A program made the position numbers and the translations under genes. A stretch of DNA of 38,252 nt from Elysia marginata (lineage: Eukaryota > Mollusca > Gastropoda > Plakobranchidae), in assembly GCA_019649035.1 (NCBI GenBank), contig BMAT01009888.1:526322-564573 (forward strand), written 5' to 3'. Shown here in pieces: positions 11,001 through 20,180 of the stretch. Each line of letters begins with the position of its first letter. The first letter of the stretch is position 1. The notes under the pieces were generated by a model. It saw nothing but the letters and a program-made list of their open reading frames with translations, searched no databases and had not been told where the DNA came from.

Positions 11001-14000
11001 TGATGAAATTCTGAATGAGTTTGAGTCTATGGATTTTGATGATTTTTTGGTAAGTTTTGGATTTTTGTAAACCTGCTGTTTAAAAGATTTTTTATTCATT
11101 CATCTCATTTAAATGATAGTGTTTACTTTCACAGTAATACTGATTCTTATAATGTGTAGAAAGATCTTAGCATTTGAAATTCGATCCTGAAACAAAGTAT
11201 ATATAACATTGCTAGGCAAAATTTGAGTCTTAAAGAGTATTTCCAGGCTACAACTATGTAAGAGTCGATTAAAATTTTTCTTAGTACCTATATACATGCA
11301 GTCTAACCTGCACAAAACAACGACTGAAGATCAATAACGATTATGGTCCTGATGGATAAGTGGTCGCAGTGGGTAATCATGGAGTTGTGAAGAAACTGAG
11401 CTAAAATGTTGTAAAATGAGGGTGTGGGAGGAAGGAATGGCTTGTCAATGGACTGTTTGAGAGTACCTGGTCTGTTGTTCTTTTTTTGTAAGTTTGGTGG
11501 CTAACTGGTTTCTCTCAGGTCAAAAGGGGGTTGCATTTTTTTTTTGTAAAAAGAGACTGTAAAGAATGTTGCAAAATAAAAAGCTGCCCATGGTTGCATT
11601 GTTAAGGTGGTCACTATGAAGGACATTAAAGCATAGAAAAAATGCAATGGAGCTGTAGAAAAGAGGTTGCCAATACAGGTGGTCACCTTAGATGTGTGGT
11701 TGGCTAGGCAGGTTTGATTTTGTAGACCCTATATTATTTTATTGAGTGCTATTACTGCTAATGAAAAGTTTTTAGTTAAGATTGTACTAAATGATTTTTG
11801 ATACTCGAAAGATGGAAGTTACAAACAATGAGAGACGCATTGCAGGCCGGTTTTAACATTTTCTCGAAATGTACAGATCTCATTTAATTTAATTATTGGT
11901 CTCAAGCACTGGCATATATACAATGTGAACGTAGATTTAGTCATAGAACTGAATTGTCTTAGTCATGCCTGAAGGTTCATGAAAGATGCACAAGCAGCTA
12001 ATAGTGCTAAGGGGAAAATAAATGGCAGTTCATTGCTGCCTAACTTAGTAAAAATTTCAAGAATAAGCTATGTAAACAAGCGTGGGCGACTCAATATGCG
12101 CAACAGGCTTTTAGTTTTAGATAATAAAGAGTCTTCTGTGACAGAAACAAAAACCCTCAATCACACTAGGAATGGAAACAATTAAATAAAAAAACAAAGA
12201 TTAATTACCAACAATGCATTAAGTAGGCTAGTTAATGTAACAAAGAAAAATGTAGGGACAATATGTGAGTGTAAGGTTTAACAATACAAGCAAAGTTTTT
12301 TTTTAACAGATAATGGCTGTTGGTTGGTCGGCTTTGAAGTTAGCCTATCAGTTCAATTTTCCCTGTTCCATGTATATTTTTCTTGGAATATTTATACTTT
12401 TTAAACTAAATCTTGTCCTCACCTGGATTCTTTTCAAGGATAATGCTGAACTGTTTGCAAGAAGGAAATATGTGATACATGGTACAAGTCTCTTCTACAA
12501 GGTAATAGCTAATAATTTCACTTAGTCCTTTGCTGTCTTTTTGTATAGCACCCATAGGTAAGGCCGAAGCTACAAGCCACATTTGTAAAATAAAATTTAA
12601 AAAATAAAAATATAATTATAGTCTTCTACGGCCGAAAACAGTCTCAAGACTTTACATATTCCCCCAGCAAGCCATAACTCACCAAAGCAAAGTAAACTCA
12701 TATTTGAGAGCTTTATAATACGGCTGCATATTAGGCGCCCAAAAACTAACATTCCACTAATTTCAAAACCTGCCTTAAACCAGTACCATTTTGCAGGTAG
12801 GTGGACCGAGGAAAGTGTGGATAAATTGCTTTCCTAAGGCAATTATAACATGTGCTGTGATTGGGAATTGAACCCTCAATCATCTGATTACAAGTCTGAC
12901 GCGTAAACCACTTGAGGCCTGCTATCCCACTAATGTGAACTACTTCTATATTCTTTCTAGATCAAGGCATGGGTGTTTTCTACAAATGTTTAGTTTCTGC
13001 AAACCCTGTTTTAAAAATATCTCCAATGTTTTATGCTGTTTAAAGATTGCAAGGTGGCAAAAATGCACTTTTTATTATTAATATTCACATTAAAAATAGA
13101 TAAATTGTATCATACAAACATAATGTTTGCAAAACGTTTGAATTTGTCCTCAAACTTTTCAAAACCAAACCTGCACTTTTAAATCCTCTATCCATTTAAC
13201 TTTTAATAAAAAATTTATCAATAAAAAAAACGAAACTTTAACCTTAAGTGGATAGCTTTCACATTTGAAAGTACTTTTCATACAAGGTAGTGCACTTCAT
13301 TACTTTTATGTTTTATTGATTTTGTATTGATAGTACATTATTTTTTTTTAAATTTTCCCACATTTTCAACTCTTAATAACACTTTTATAATTATATATAG
13401 ACAAAATACATGTAAATTTTTTTCATAATACAGGGACACCTAATTACCTCCCATCTGTCTGATGGACATCAAAAGGATGTAAATCTGTTCATGAATGGCC
13501 ACGGATTACTCTTCCTGTCATCTCGGGAAGAAGTGAACCAGGTCTTTGTCTGGCATGAACTAAAATCACATTTCAATAAAGATTTGGCAACATCACTTCC
13601 TATTGGCTACAGACCTTGTGTTACTCGCAGATTTCTGATGGTCATTGGGCTGGTAAGTTTTTTTGTCACTTATTGATTATTCATCTTCTGTTACATTACA
13701 TTATTATTAGAATTTGTAAGTAGAAAGAAATTTTTTGAAAATTGCAACAGGTTTAAAATTTTGCTCATGAAATGTTAAAAAGAAGCATTTTTCTAATTAC
13801 TTTTTGTTGTGTTAGCCAATGCTTGCACTACAACACATATTGACCCTTTTATACAGCAGAATACAATATTTTTTTTCTTTTGCAATCTAGAAAATTAGAA
13901 ACAAGATAAAAAACAATAAATGAGTATGGCAGATTACATGGTTACTATTGTTTGAATTAACTTTCTCTCCTTCATAAAAAACATAAAATGAACTGGATAT

Positions 14001-16230
14001 ACATGCCTGTTCAAAACTTATATTCTGCCCTGTAATTATTTACTTGTTATGAACTATTATACATGAACTTCCATCTTTTCTCAATCCAGCACTATTACTA
14101 CTTGTCTGTGTTGGTGGATGCGGGATGGTCACCAGACCAAGATAAAAATCTACCGGCACGACCTCTACCTTTATTGGTGGAGCAAGGGCGGGCAACTCTT
14201 GCACAACTAGAGGCAGAAGAAGTACACATGTCCCAGTGCTGTGAGGAAAGGTGGGTTAGCGAACAGGGTTCATTTTGTAAATGATAATTTTTGTGCAACT
14301 TGTGTTGGGTGCACAGAGAAAAGAGACAATACCTTTTCTCAAATCAACCAGTGCAGCTTAAAAATACTTCATAATCCTATTAATGTTGGTTTCAAATTGA
14401 TTCTACTCAGATTTGATATTGAGGCATTGCTTGCAAATCACACTCACATACAAAGACAACAAGTCACAAGTTTTACTAGATGGTCAAACATATAAGTTCA
14501 TGTAATTTCCTTGAAAAATGCCCTGTTATTGTGAATTCGAAAACTTGCAAACAAATTTATGGAAACGAACAAAAATGGAGGAGAAAATGTAATTGCTTGG
14601 GAATAAGTTTTTGTTGTACATGTTTTAAGGTCTTTAGTGTTAAACGTTGAGTTAAAAAATGCTCACCCCTAAGTTCAGGAAACATTTTTTTACTTTATTT
14701 TTCTTCAAAATATTGTAGATTATTATCTATCCACTATCTTTTGTTTGATGCTAGCTTGACCAGCACCAACCGTGGAGTGGCTTTAGCATGTCCAGATCAA
14801 TTCTGTATACACTACAGTCCTCGTGGCAGAGCTGGAGAAAGGGATACAACTTCAATTGGCAAAGTTATGTCTCCTCACAACAGACCTCGTGAGTATCAAT
14901 CATAAAACTTCTGAATCCATTTTACCGTGGTTTCCAATACGTGTCTTTAAAAATGATTATTGAAGCTGTGTTTTGCCACAAAATCCTGTCAAAATTTGGA
15001 GAAAACCAAGCTTTTCACCCGCTATAACTTCTAAACACCACCGGTACCAGTACTACTAGTGGTACTGCTACTGCTTCTACAATATCTACTCCTACAGCTA
15101 CCACTAATACTACTACTGCTGTCACTACTACTACTATTACAACCACAACTGCTACTGCTACCACCACTATCGGTACCTGTACTACTAGTGGTACTGCTAC
15201 TGCTATTACTATAGCTACTTTTAGTACTATTTCTATTACTTCTATATCTACTCTTACTGCTACCACTAATACTACTACCGCTACTACTAATACTATGACC
15301 GCTGTCACTACTACTACTATCATTACTAAAACTACTACAGTCGGACCCGCTTAATCGGGAAATTTCGGGAGAANNNNNNNNNNNNNNNNNNNNNNNNNNN
15401 NNNNNNNNNNNNNNNNNNNNNNNNNNNNNNNNNNNNNNNNNNNNNNNNNNNNNNNNNNNNNNNNNNNNNNNNNNNNNNNNNNNNNNNNNNNNNNNNNNNN
15501 NNNNNNNNNNNNNNNNNNNNNNNNNNNNNNNNNNNNNNNNNNNNNNNNNNNNNNNNNNNNNNNNNNNNNNNNNNNNNNNNNNNNNNNNNNNNNNNNNNNN
15601 NNNNNNNNNNNNNNNNNNNNNNNNNNNNNNNNNNNNNNNNNNNNNNNNNNNNNNNNNNNNNNNNNNNNNNNNNNNNNNNNNNNNNNNNNNNNNNNNNNNN
15701 NNNNNNNNNNNNNNNNNNNNNNNNNNNNNNNNNNNNNNNNNNNNNNNNNNNNNNNNNNNNNNNNNNNNNNNNNNNNNNNNNNNNNNNNNNNNNNNNNNNN
15801 NNNNNNNNNNNNNNNNNNNNNNNNNNNNNNNNNNNNNNNNNNNNNNNNNNNNNNNNNNNNNNNNNNNNNNNNNNNNNNNNNNNNNNNNNNNNNNNNNNNN
15901 NNNNNNNNNNNNNNNNNNNNNNNNNNNNNNNNNNNNNNNNNNNNNNNNNNNNNNNNNNNNNTCAACACTTGATATTGACAGTCATTTACAGATTTTTTTC
16001 ACGATTAGGGGGGTAAAATTTCCCGATTTCACGATGACTTTAGATAGAAAAAATTCCGTTCCCCGGGGTTTTTCCCGATTTCACAGAAATTCCCGATTTC
16101 GCGGGTCCGACTGTACTACTACTACTGCTACCACTACTACTACTCCCCTACCACTACTACTACTATAACTACCACTACTTCTACCACCACTGCTGCTACT
16201 ACTACTATCACTATGACTACCACCACCTCT

Positions 16231-16262
<32 letters not shown>

Positions 16263-16267
16263 CACTA

Positions 16268-16302
<35 letters not shown>

Positions 16303-19300
16303 TGCTGCTGCTGCCGCTGTTACTTTGTTATCCCCTGTCCTATCTCTGCTGCAATTTACTCATGACAGATGAGTACCACTATCACCACCACCACCACCAC
16401 TCTAATTACTCTAATTTCTTTAAAGTTCGCTCTATTCTCCCTCTGTATCCATGTTCAGCCCGTTCTTGTCCCGTTAAACCCATCCACAGGTAAGAGACTT
16501 TATATAAAAAAAGAATAGGGGACTCCTCAGAGGTTCCACTGTGGTGCCGCTCTGGGACTGTTCCATGAACTTTTAAAAATTCTTTTAGAGTAGTTCCCCT
16601 TGTACAATGGTGAGTTTTTAGGCTTAGCACTGAAGTTATTTAAATAAACTACCTTGCCAACAGAAGAGTTTGCTGGTGGTCCACCTTCTGAATATTACAC
16701 ACAAAAAAGGTTAGTACTGAAAAATTCCCATAGTTGAGAATTACTGTATGCATAAATGTATAGCATTGTAACATTTTTGGTACACGACGCAAGAGGTGGG
16801 GTAACACTTTTATAATCATTTTTTTTATTACAATACCTTTTTTCTAATATAAATAATAAGTCAGGCAGGTGCAAAAAGGTTAATTGAGGCATTCTTAGAT
16901 TTTCAATGTCAGGTAAGAGCTGGTTCATGAAAAAATTAATTTTTTTATCTACTGTACCATTTTGGTACCTGACATGCGGGAGAGGTTAATTTATTACTGT
17001 TTTATTAACATTAATTTCTTTTGGTTATCAAATTAATTTTGACTTTGAATATTTTAAACACACATTATTTTTAGGCTGTTTCTAATAACTGCATAAAAGA
17101 AAATCATTAAAAAAAACTTGCTTTTAGCCCCTTTACATTGAAAAAAGGTTACCAAGATTATCATTGGTTTTTAAAAGATTTATGCTCATCCAGCATTGAA
17201 TCTCTTCCCCTGAGGTGTTTTTGTTTGGTTCTTTTTCAGCTCTGACGCCAACAAAAGCATCATCTGAAACTCAAGGGATGGCTAGATCTAGATCTAAGTC
17301 TGCAGATAGACTGGGTAGGGGTCCTAATTCAGTGCTCCAAATGCATAGCAGCATTAAGTTTCTCTTAGTTTACACATATACAGAGGGTAATTTAAGCAAG
17401 CTTTTGTGTATAGGTTGTGTGGTTTTGTATTTTGAGTCATATTTTGTCCATCCCAATTTGATCACATTTTGCCTCCAGATACTATAGAATAAACCAAAGA
17501 CAACAATCTGAGAAAAAGTTCATGAAAGTCTTGTTTGTAAAAATCTGGATCATTAAATCCCAGGATATCTTGAGGCAAGCTCTAAGAATGTTCGTTTTTG
17601 CCATGATAATAAATGTTGGATAAATTCTAAGACTTTGACCCCAAAAATGATGCATGTAATGAACAAAAAACCTTATGCAAAATGTAATCATTTGATTTGT
17701 TTATTGTAAAAGTGTTTTAAATATGTTTACCCAAATTAATTTTTGGGGGGCTTGTGATGTGATTGAAAATGGCAACAGCCTTTTAACTTATAGTATTTTT
17801 GCTGTTTAGACTATTCATGTCCACATTACTACCAGTTTTGGGTGAGCTAACTATATTTTTCAGAAACTTGCATGCAATGGGAACTGTCATGTCAATTTTA
17901 AATGTGATTTATTCATACTCTAGATGACCGAGATGTTTCCAGCCACCAGGATGCAAGTGTTGTAATGCGCAGGTATGGCAGCAAGCATTCATACGGCTCC
18001 AATGACTCAGGAGGAAGTGGTAGCAGTGGGCCCTCAAAGGTCAGCTTTAACTCTAAACTCTAAACAATAAACAAACTGTAACAAAAACCTATTGCCAAAA
18101 AATCATGGTTTTCCACAAAATGAACACCAAATAGCTATTTAAATTAAAACCTTTTTTTTGCATTTGAACAATGAATAACTTTTCTATTATTTTATATCTG
18201 TGCAGGGTAGAGGAAGTTACGTAAGCTCAGCTACTGATCTGACAAGTATCTCTCGCAGTCTCTCTGTGGCCAATGGTAGCAAGGGGATTGCCCCCGGAGG
18301 CAGGTAATAAGCAATTGGAAAAAGATAAAAGATATTTCTCTCTTTAAGTAATAAATTGTTTCCTAGATTGTATATGTTAAAGAAAAACACCTGATAATGT
18401 TTAATGCTAATCAACTCTGAAAGCTAAGCTGTTAGCGTTACAGAACAAGAGTACAAATCCCAAGCGCAAATTTACAGGGTTCTTTTTCAAATTTATATGA
18501 AAGATCTCAAATTTCATTATTGTCTTTACAATAATATTATGACCTAAATCTCCTTCAGATTGAAGATGAAGATGTTCTTGATAATTTTTTTAAAAACATA
18601 CTACCATCTTGTCATCTAACACACACAGAAAGCAAAGCTTAACACTGTATGATTCACCTTAATAGACCACAATCAAGCACTTTAAAAACTTAAGCTGATT
18701 CCTCACTTATAAGTGAGAAAAAATTTCTCTTGTAAACAAAAGTCACACAGTAAGTTGCTTTTATGTGATCCAGTGCAAGCAAGAGTGTGAGAAACATGAT
18801 GATCCAGACCAATGTGTGTAAAAGCTTTTCAGTTTCTAGCACTAACCTGGTGCCTCCTGTTTCCCTTTTTGTAAATCTGTGTCCAGGTTATCAAGGGGAC
18901 GAGACAATTACTTGTTTACGTATGTCCATGTGGATGAAGGCACTGGTGTGTTAGTTTCTCCAACAGACTTGCAACTAGCAGAGCAACATTCTAATCTACA
19001 GGCTCAGGTGTTGGACAACTTCACTGTCGCTTGTCTCAAGATTAAAGAACTGCTAAATACCTCACTAAAGGTTGTTCCTTAGTTAGTGTACACACAATCA
19101 TCCTCTCAATATAGCCTGATTAGTCCTTACAGGAATATCAATTGTGTCATAAAGCTTTTTTATTTTAAGATTGAATCAGAACCCGATAGATGCCTCCTGA
19201 TTAGATGTAAAACAGGGTTCTTGCTCTGTTGGAACTTGATGAGTTTCATTGTTGCCTATTTTAAATGCCTTTTGTTATACATTTTAAAACTACTACAATT

Positions 19301-19922
19301 AAATTACCTTTCAAATTTTTCACATTCCTAGATTTTGACACTATGCAAAAATTTTTAATTAAATTTCTTTCATCTAAAATAGTCTTTTTTTTGGTGAATT
19401 GAAATAGAAAGAAAAGAAATAAAAAAGACATTTTTGTCTGCGTTTTTTTTTTTAAATTTAATTTTCCAATTTTTTTCTCATTTTAGGTCTGGATGAGAGA
19501 TAGATAATGCTATTTTTGCAGGGAATATAGAGTGATTTTCCCCTCTCTTTCTCTTTCCTCTTGTTTTCAAAGAGTTCTGTGGGAGATGAAGAAGTCAAGT
19601 CTGTGTTCTTTAGTCCAGCGAGCAAAGCAGAAACAACTGTATTGGAATCAGGCACTCTGTTTACATGTTCTTTTAAGGCATTGCAGGACAAGAAACAAAT
19701 ATTGTCACTGGATTACTGGGTTGTAGGGTAAGATTTTTTTTCTATTTAATATATGCATTTTATCTTTTAAGAGTGCTGAGAAATAAGAAAATTCTTCAAA
19801 GTCGCCTCTTTATTTTTATGTGCTCAAAGCTTTTTTTTTTCAATTTTATTTGACAATTGAAAAAAAAAACAGGTTAAGGTGATGTTTTGTAGGCCTGTTT
19901 TAAGGGAGCTTTTCTTTTGTGA

Positions 19923-19974
<52 letters not shown>

Positions 19975-20180
19975 AAATTCAATATACAAAAACAGGGCCA
20001 AGAGGTTTTTAAAAAGTCCCTTTGCTTTAAATAACTCATATTAAGCTATTTACCACCCTCTGTCTGTGCAACAGGAGAGCTTTGTTGAGTCCTCAACCAC
20101 AGCTGCTATTTGTGTGCTTCCACGAATCAACAGATCAGAGTATGGTGGAGACAGCTTTTTCTCTTGCCTTTGGAACATAA
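1822..20180 (+). CDS. INTU: Inturned planar cell polarity protein, 19-exon gene (spliced)
   Basis: INTU works with FUZ and WDPCP in the CPLANE complex at the ciliary base; INTU-FUZ is a known exchange factor for RAB23 (family knowledge). Joining 19 GT-AG exons (1822-1847, 5216-5805, 6279-6361, 7529-7732, 7992-8104, 8733-8822, 10079-10156, 10557-10737, 10993-11049, 12439-12501, 13434-13652, 14090-14250, 14755-14888, 17240-17314, 17924-18039, 18206-18303, 18887-19070, 19573-19727, 20075-20180) gives 2733 nt, 910 residues plus TAA, every phase agreeing. Vertebrate INTU is about 940. Visible order: Ser/Lys-rich N-terminus; PDZ-like segment about residues 140-245; first longin-like block from about 265 (AMYLTLAHS, KIHVAY); second about 480-600 (GTSLFYKGHLITSHL, RRFLMVIGL); Ser/Arg linker about 625-765; third block about 770-910 ending DYWVVGRALLSPQ. 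Exon 1 is inferred from ATG, donor and phase only; the acidic N-terminal segment of vertebrate INTU was not found. Confidence 0.93.
1848..5215 (+). other. INTU intron 1 (3.4 kb)
   Basis: Holds the right half of the TCTAGATC cluster and the 30-bp tandem duplication. I see no further exon with matching phase, but a short exon could be missed. It is conditional on exon 1 being right. Confidence 0.5.
3124..3183 (+). repeat. Perfect 30-bp tandem duplication
   Basis: A unit beginning ATAATATATCAGTTTACAGA is present twice head to tail with no mismatch, in INTU intron 1. Confidence 0.9.
5216..5805 (+). CDS. INTU: INTU exon 2 (N-terminal region and start of PDZ-like fold)
   Basis: Acceptor TTCTTCCAAGCAG, donor GAG|GTAAGT. 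Encodes residues 9-205: a low-complexity Ser/Gln/Lys-rich stretch with an acidic patch (SSSEDEEK), then VKHIVLNPEYRLL and the start of the PDZ-like region (DICQKLFGITVFEY, then LIVQSVVEGSKAF). The latter parallels the vertebrate INTU segment in which a -LLE-LVGI motif is followed by a VHGLLPGGSAMKSG-type strand. It is the largest exon of the gene. Confidence 0.9.
6279..6361 (+). CDS. INTU: INTU exon 3 (PDZ-like core)
   Basis: Acceptor TTATATTGCAG, donor GAG|GTAAGA. Encodes residues 206-233, GDMLIRLNDIDVSWRNFSQ and following, the GD-L--VND-DV strand and helix typical of PDZ folds and of INTU. Confidence 0.92.
6690..7180 (-). mobile_element. Mariner relic, N-terminal half of transposase, in INTU intron 3
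   Basis: Reading leftwards from ATG at 7099, the sequence gives MEKIQMCSVITYLYIKG then IKPNEIHQKT, the classic mariner transposase start. Further on come LVLSDQRITRGDIVKEMKIS, and MSKVSASWVPCFL after a frame break. These match the helix-turn-helix region and the LGM-KVSARWVP motif of mariners. Several stops and frame breaks show long decay, and no catalytic half is present. It is antisense to INTU. Confidence 0.75.
7529..7732 (+). CDS. INTU: INTU exon 4 (end of PDZ-like region, start of first longin-like domain)
   Basis: Acceptor ACCATCCTCAG, donor ATG|GTAATT; exactly 68 codons. It opens with KVRLTFQSP, the last PDZ-like strand, and ends with NCVAMYLTLAHSTSESELDQM, which matches the MYLTLQLDSETSKEE-type strand opening the first longin-like domain of INTU. 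Confidence 0.93.
7992..8104 (+). CDS. INTU: INTU exon 5 (first longin-like domain)
   Basis: Acceptor GAATGTCCCAG, donor CAG|GTGAGT. Encodes residues 302-338 with DVVYAFPPGEETLTALRG followed by LFITLSSALLDV. This is the conserved 'YHYP...L--VRGIFLTL' longin-like core of INTU. Confidence 0.93.
8733..8822 (+). CDS. INTU: INTU exon 6 (first longin-like domain)
   Basis: Acceptor CTTGTGTCTCAG, donor AAG|GTGGGG (non-consensus at +4 to +6). Encodes SHLHLNTSKIHVAYQQCG and RDVLVFAMPGK, the IHVAYW-like strand pair of INTU. The donor is the weakest part, but the phase (two bases carried) fits the next exon. Confidence 0.88.
8823..10078 (+). other. INTU intron 6
   Basis: AT-rich noncoding sequence of 1256 bp; I see nothing specific in it. 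The smaller introns 2 (5806-6278), 7 (10157-10556), 11 (13653-14089), 12 (14251-14754), 14 (17315-17923), 16 (18304-18886), 17 (19071-19572) and 18 (19728-20074) likewise hold no recognised element, apart from the AT/GT microsatellite in intron 18. Confidence 0.7.
10079..10156 (+). CDS. INTU: INTU exon 7
   Basis: Acceptor ACCCATCTACAG, donor AA|GTATGT. Encodes ITPSYLEKVLSTFTSLLVLL then FGNVQ, an amphipathic helix at the place of the vertebrate RLRNMIENVIQTLKFMYG helix. The residue count and both phases fit. Confidence 0.87.
10557..10737 (+). CDS. INTU: INTU exon 8
   Basis: Acceptor TTTCTTTCCCAG, donor AAG|GTTAGT. Encodes residues 395-455: AFQDCDRVYLDKLMALTFHR then ALNLPSG and LWDVRLLGLSNKDK. 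It matches the vertebrate H-FF-LFF-RAL helix and the PGVRWLTLP strand. Confidence 0.91.
10993..11049 (+). CDS. INTU: INTU exon 9 (19 codons)
   Basis: Acceptor TATCATTCCAG, donor TTG|GTAAGT; phase 0 on both sides. Encodes LLCDEILNEFESMDFDDFL, aligning with the acidic 'MELDMALSDLEAADFAEL' helix of INTU. Confidence 0.9.
11299..11722. mobile_element. Decayed TA-type MITE with GTGGTC subterminal repeats
   Basis: The left end CAGTCTAACCTGC and the right end (reverse complement CAAAATCAAACCTGCC) form a degraded inverted repeat; TA follows the right end, while the left flank is TG. Units containing GTGGTC recur (AGTGGTCGCAGTGG, AAGGTGGTCACTATG, AGGTGGTCACCTTAG) near both ends, the layout of the CAGTCAAACCTG-type MITEs seen in many invertebrates. 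It lies in INTU intron 9 and has no coding potential. Confidence 0.6.
12439..12501 (+). CDS. INTU: INTU exon 10 (21 codons, second longin-like domain)
   Basis: Acceptor CTTTTCAAG, donor AAG|GTAATA; phase 0 both sides. Encodes DNAELFARRKYVIHGTSLF and YK, matching the RRLYTILGSSLFYKG strand of INTU and joining directly to GHLITSHL in exon 11. Confidence 0.9.
12545..12945 (-). mobile_element. tRNA-derived SINE in INTU intron 10, different family
   Basis: The minus-strand head contains AAGTGGTTTACGCG, an anticodon-arm-like CAGACTTGTAATCAG and the B box GAGGGTTCAATTCCC. After it come CCTTAGGAAAGCAATTT and CACTTTCCTCGGTCCACC, which resemble the conserved central domain of SINEs common in molluscs and other invertebrates. 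The tail is AT-rich (12570-12615). Ends are approximate; no clear target duplication was found. Confidence 0.62.
13434..13652 (+). CDS. INTU: INTU exon 11 (second longin-like domain)
   Basis: Acceptor CATAATACAG, donor CTG|GTAAGT; 73 codons, phase 0. Encodes GHLITSHLSDGHQKDVNLF, then EEVNQVFVWHEL and TRRFLMVIGL. These align with INTU GYLICSHL, IGQLIIWREVF and RYFLLVVGL. Confidence 0.94.
14090..14250 (+). CDS. INTU: INTU exon 12 (second longin-like domain end)
   Basis: Acceptor TCTCAATCCAG, donor AAG|GTGGGT. Encodes HYYYLSVLVDAGW (vertebrate KHYMLCVLLEAGG), then a Pro/Leu stretch and the helix VEQGRATLAQLEAEEVHMSQ. Confidence 0.93.
14755..14888 (+). CDS. INTU: INTU exon 13 (start of linker)
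   Basis: Acceptor TTTGATGCTAG, donor CTC|GTGAGT. Encodes LTSTNRGVALACPDQFC, IHYSPRGRAGERDTTS and KVMSPHNRP, a less conserved stretch leading into the linker before the third longin-like block. Confidence 0.85.
15035..15337. repeat. CTA/CTG-type trinucleotide microsatellite, left part
   Basis: Imperfect ACT-phase triplets (ACTACTACT with GCT, ACC and ATT variants), including a larger imperfect duplication (the GGTACyrGTACTACTAGTGGT block at 15043 and again at 15172). It continues at 16114 after the transposon insertion. The long open frames on its minus strand are products of the triplet repeat, not genes. Confidence 0.9.
15338..16113. mobile_element. Pogo/Tigger-like or MITE element inserted in a CTA microsatellite
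   Basis: The left end begins CAGTCGGACCCGCTTAATC and the right end, reverse complemented, begins CAGTCGGACCCGCGAAATC, an inverted repeat starting with the CAGT typical of pogo-like elements. TA borders both ends (15336-15337 and 16114-16115). Inside the right end, GTGAAATCGGGAA-type units recur three times as subterminal repeats. The interior is mostly the N gap, so coding capacity cannot be judged. It lies in INTU intron 13. Confidence 0.8.
15374..15961. other. Assembly gap (N run) inside a TA-flanked transposon
   Basis: 588 undetermined bases inside INTU intron 13, within the TIR-bounded element at 15338-16113. The true length is unknown; the inverted repeats and microsatellite on both sides probably caused the assembly break. 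Confidence 0.99.
16114..16403. repeat. CTA-type trinucleotide microsatellite, right part
   Basis: (ACT/CTA)n with ACC and GCT variants and a purer run around 16228-16302, then CCACCACCACCAC near 16384-16400. It is the same array as 15035-15337, separated by the TA-flanked element. Confidence 0.9.
17240..17314 (+). CDS. INTU: INTU exon 14 (linker; contains the TCTAGATC motif)
   Basis: Acceptor TTCTTTTTCAG, donor CTGG|GTAGGG. Encodes LTPTKASSETQGMARSRSKS then ADRLG, 25 codons. The codons for RSRSKS lie in CTAGATCTAGATCTAAGTCT, the same motif that is abundant in noncoding DNA around exon 1. Phase fits both neighbours (one base in, one base out). Confidence 0.82.
17924..18039 (+). CDS. INTU: INTU exon 15 (Ser/Gly-rich linker)
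   Basis: Acceptor CATACTCTAG, donor AAG|GTCAGC. Encodes DDRDVSSHQDASVVMRRYGS then KHSYGSNDSGGSGSSGPSK. The vertebrate linker has a similar CSSGGSDNGCEGG-type patch. Confidence 0.86.
18206..18303 (+). CDS. INTU: INTU exon 16 (Ser-rich linker)
   Basis: Acceptor ATCTGTGCAG, donor CAG|GTAATA. Encodes GRGSYVSSATDLTSISRSLS then VANGSKGIAPGG, low-complexity and probably disordered. Confidence 0.85.
18887..19070 (+). CDS. INTU: INTU exon 17 (third longin-like domain)
   Basis: Acceptor CTGTGTCCAG, donor AAG|GTTGTT (weak). Encodes DNYLFTYVHVDEGTGVLVS, PTDLQLAEQHSNLQAQVLDN and FTVACLKIKELLNTSLK. These parallel INTU TLFHYVALETVQGIFITPT and the following helices. Confidence 0.92.
19573..19727 (+). CDS. 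INTU: INTU exon 18 (third longin-like domain)
   Basis: Acceptor TTTTCAAAG, donor GG|GTAAGA. Encodes SSVGDEEVKSVFFSPASKAE, then a Cys-containing strand and LSLDYWVVG. This matches the vertebrate 'GVLFECSPENW...MAYWVVGRLF' segment. Confidence 0.93.
19929..19974. repeat. (AT)n(GT)n dinucleotide microsatellite
   Basis: About 16 AT units followed by seven GT units in INTU intron 18. Confidence 0.95.
20075..20180 (+). CDS. INTU: INTU exon 19 (terminal coding exon)
   Basis: Acceptor CTGTGCAACAG. Encodes RALLSPQPQLLFVCFHESTD then QSMVETAFSLAFGT and TAA at 20178-20180. It matches the INTU C-terminus (HPKPQELYVCFHDSVTE..IEIAFKLFFG). Confidence 0.95.

Noticed and set aside
15015-15323. Long minus-strand open frame rich in Val/Ile/Ala
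   Set aside because: It is the translation of the CTA/ACC trinucleotide microsatellite; no gene-like composition or domain.
18420-18475. tRNA-like string (GCTAAGCTGTTAGCGTTA ... GTACAAATCCCAAG)
   Set aside because: Could be a decayed SINE head, but the A and B boxes are too degenerate and no body or target duplication was found.
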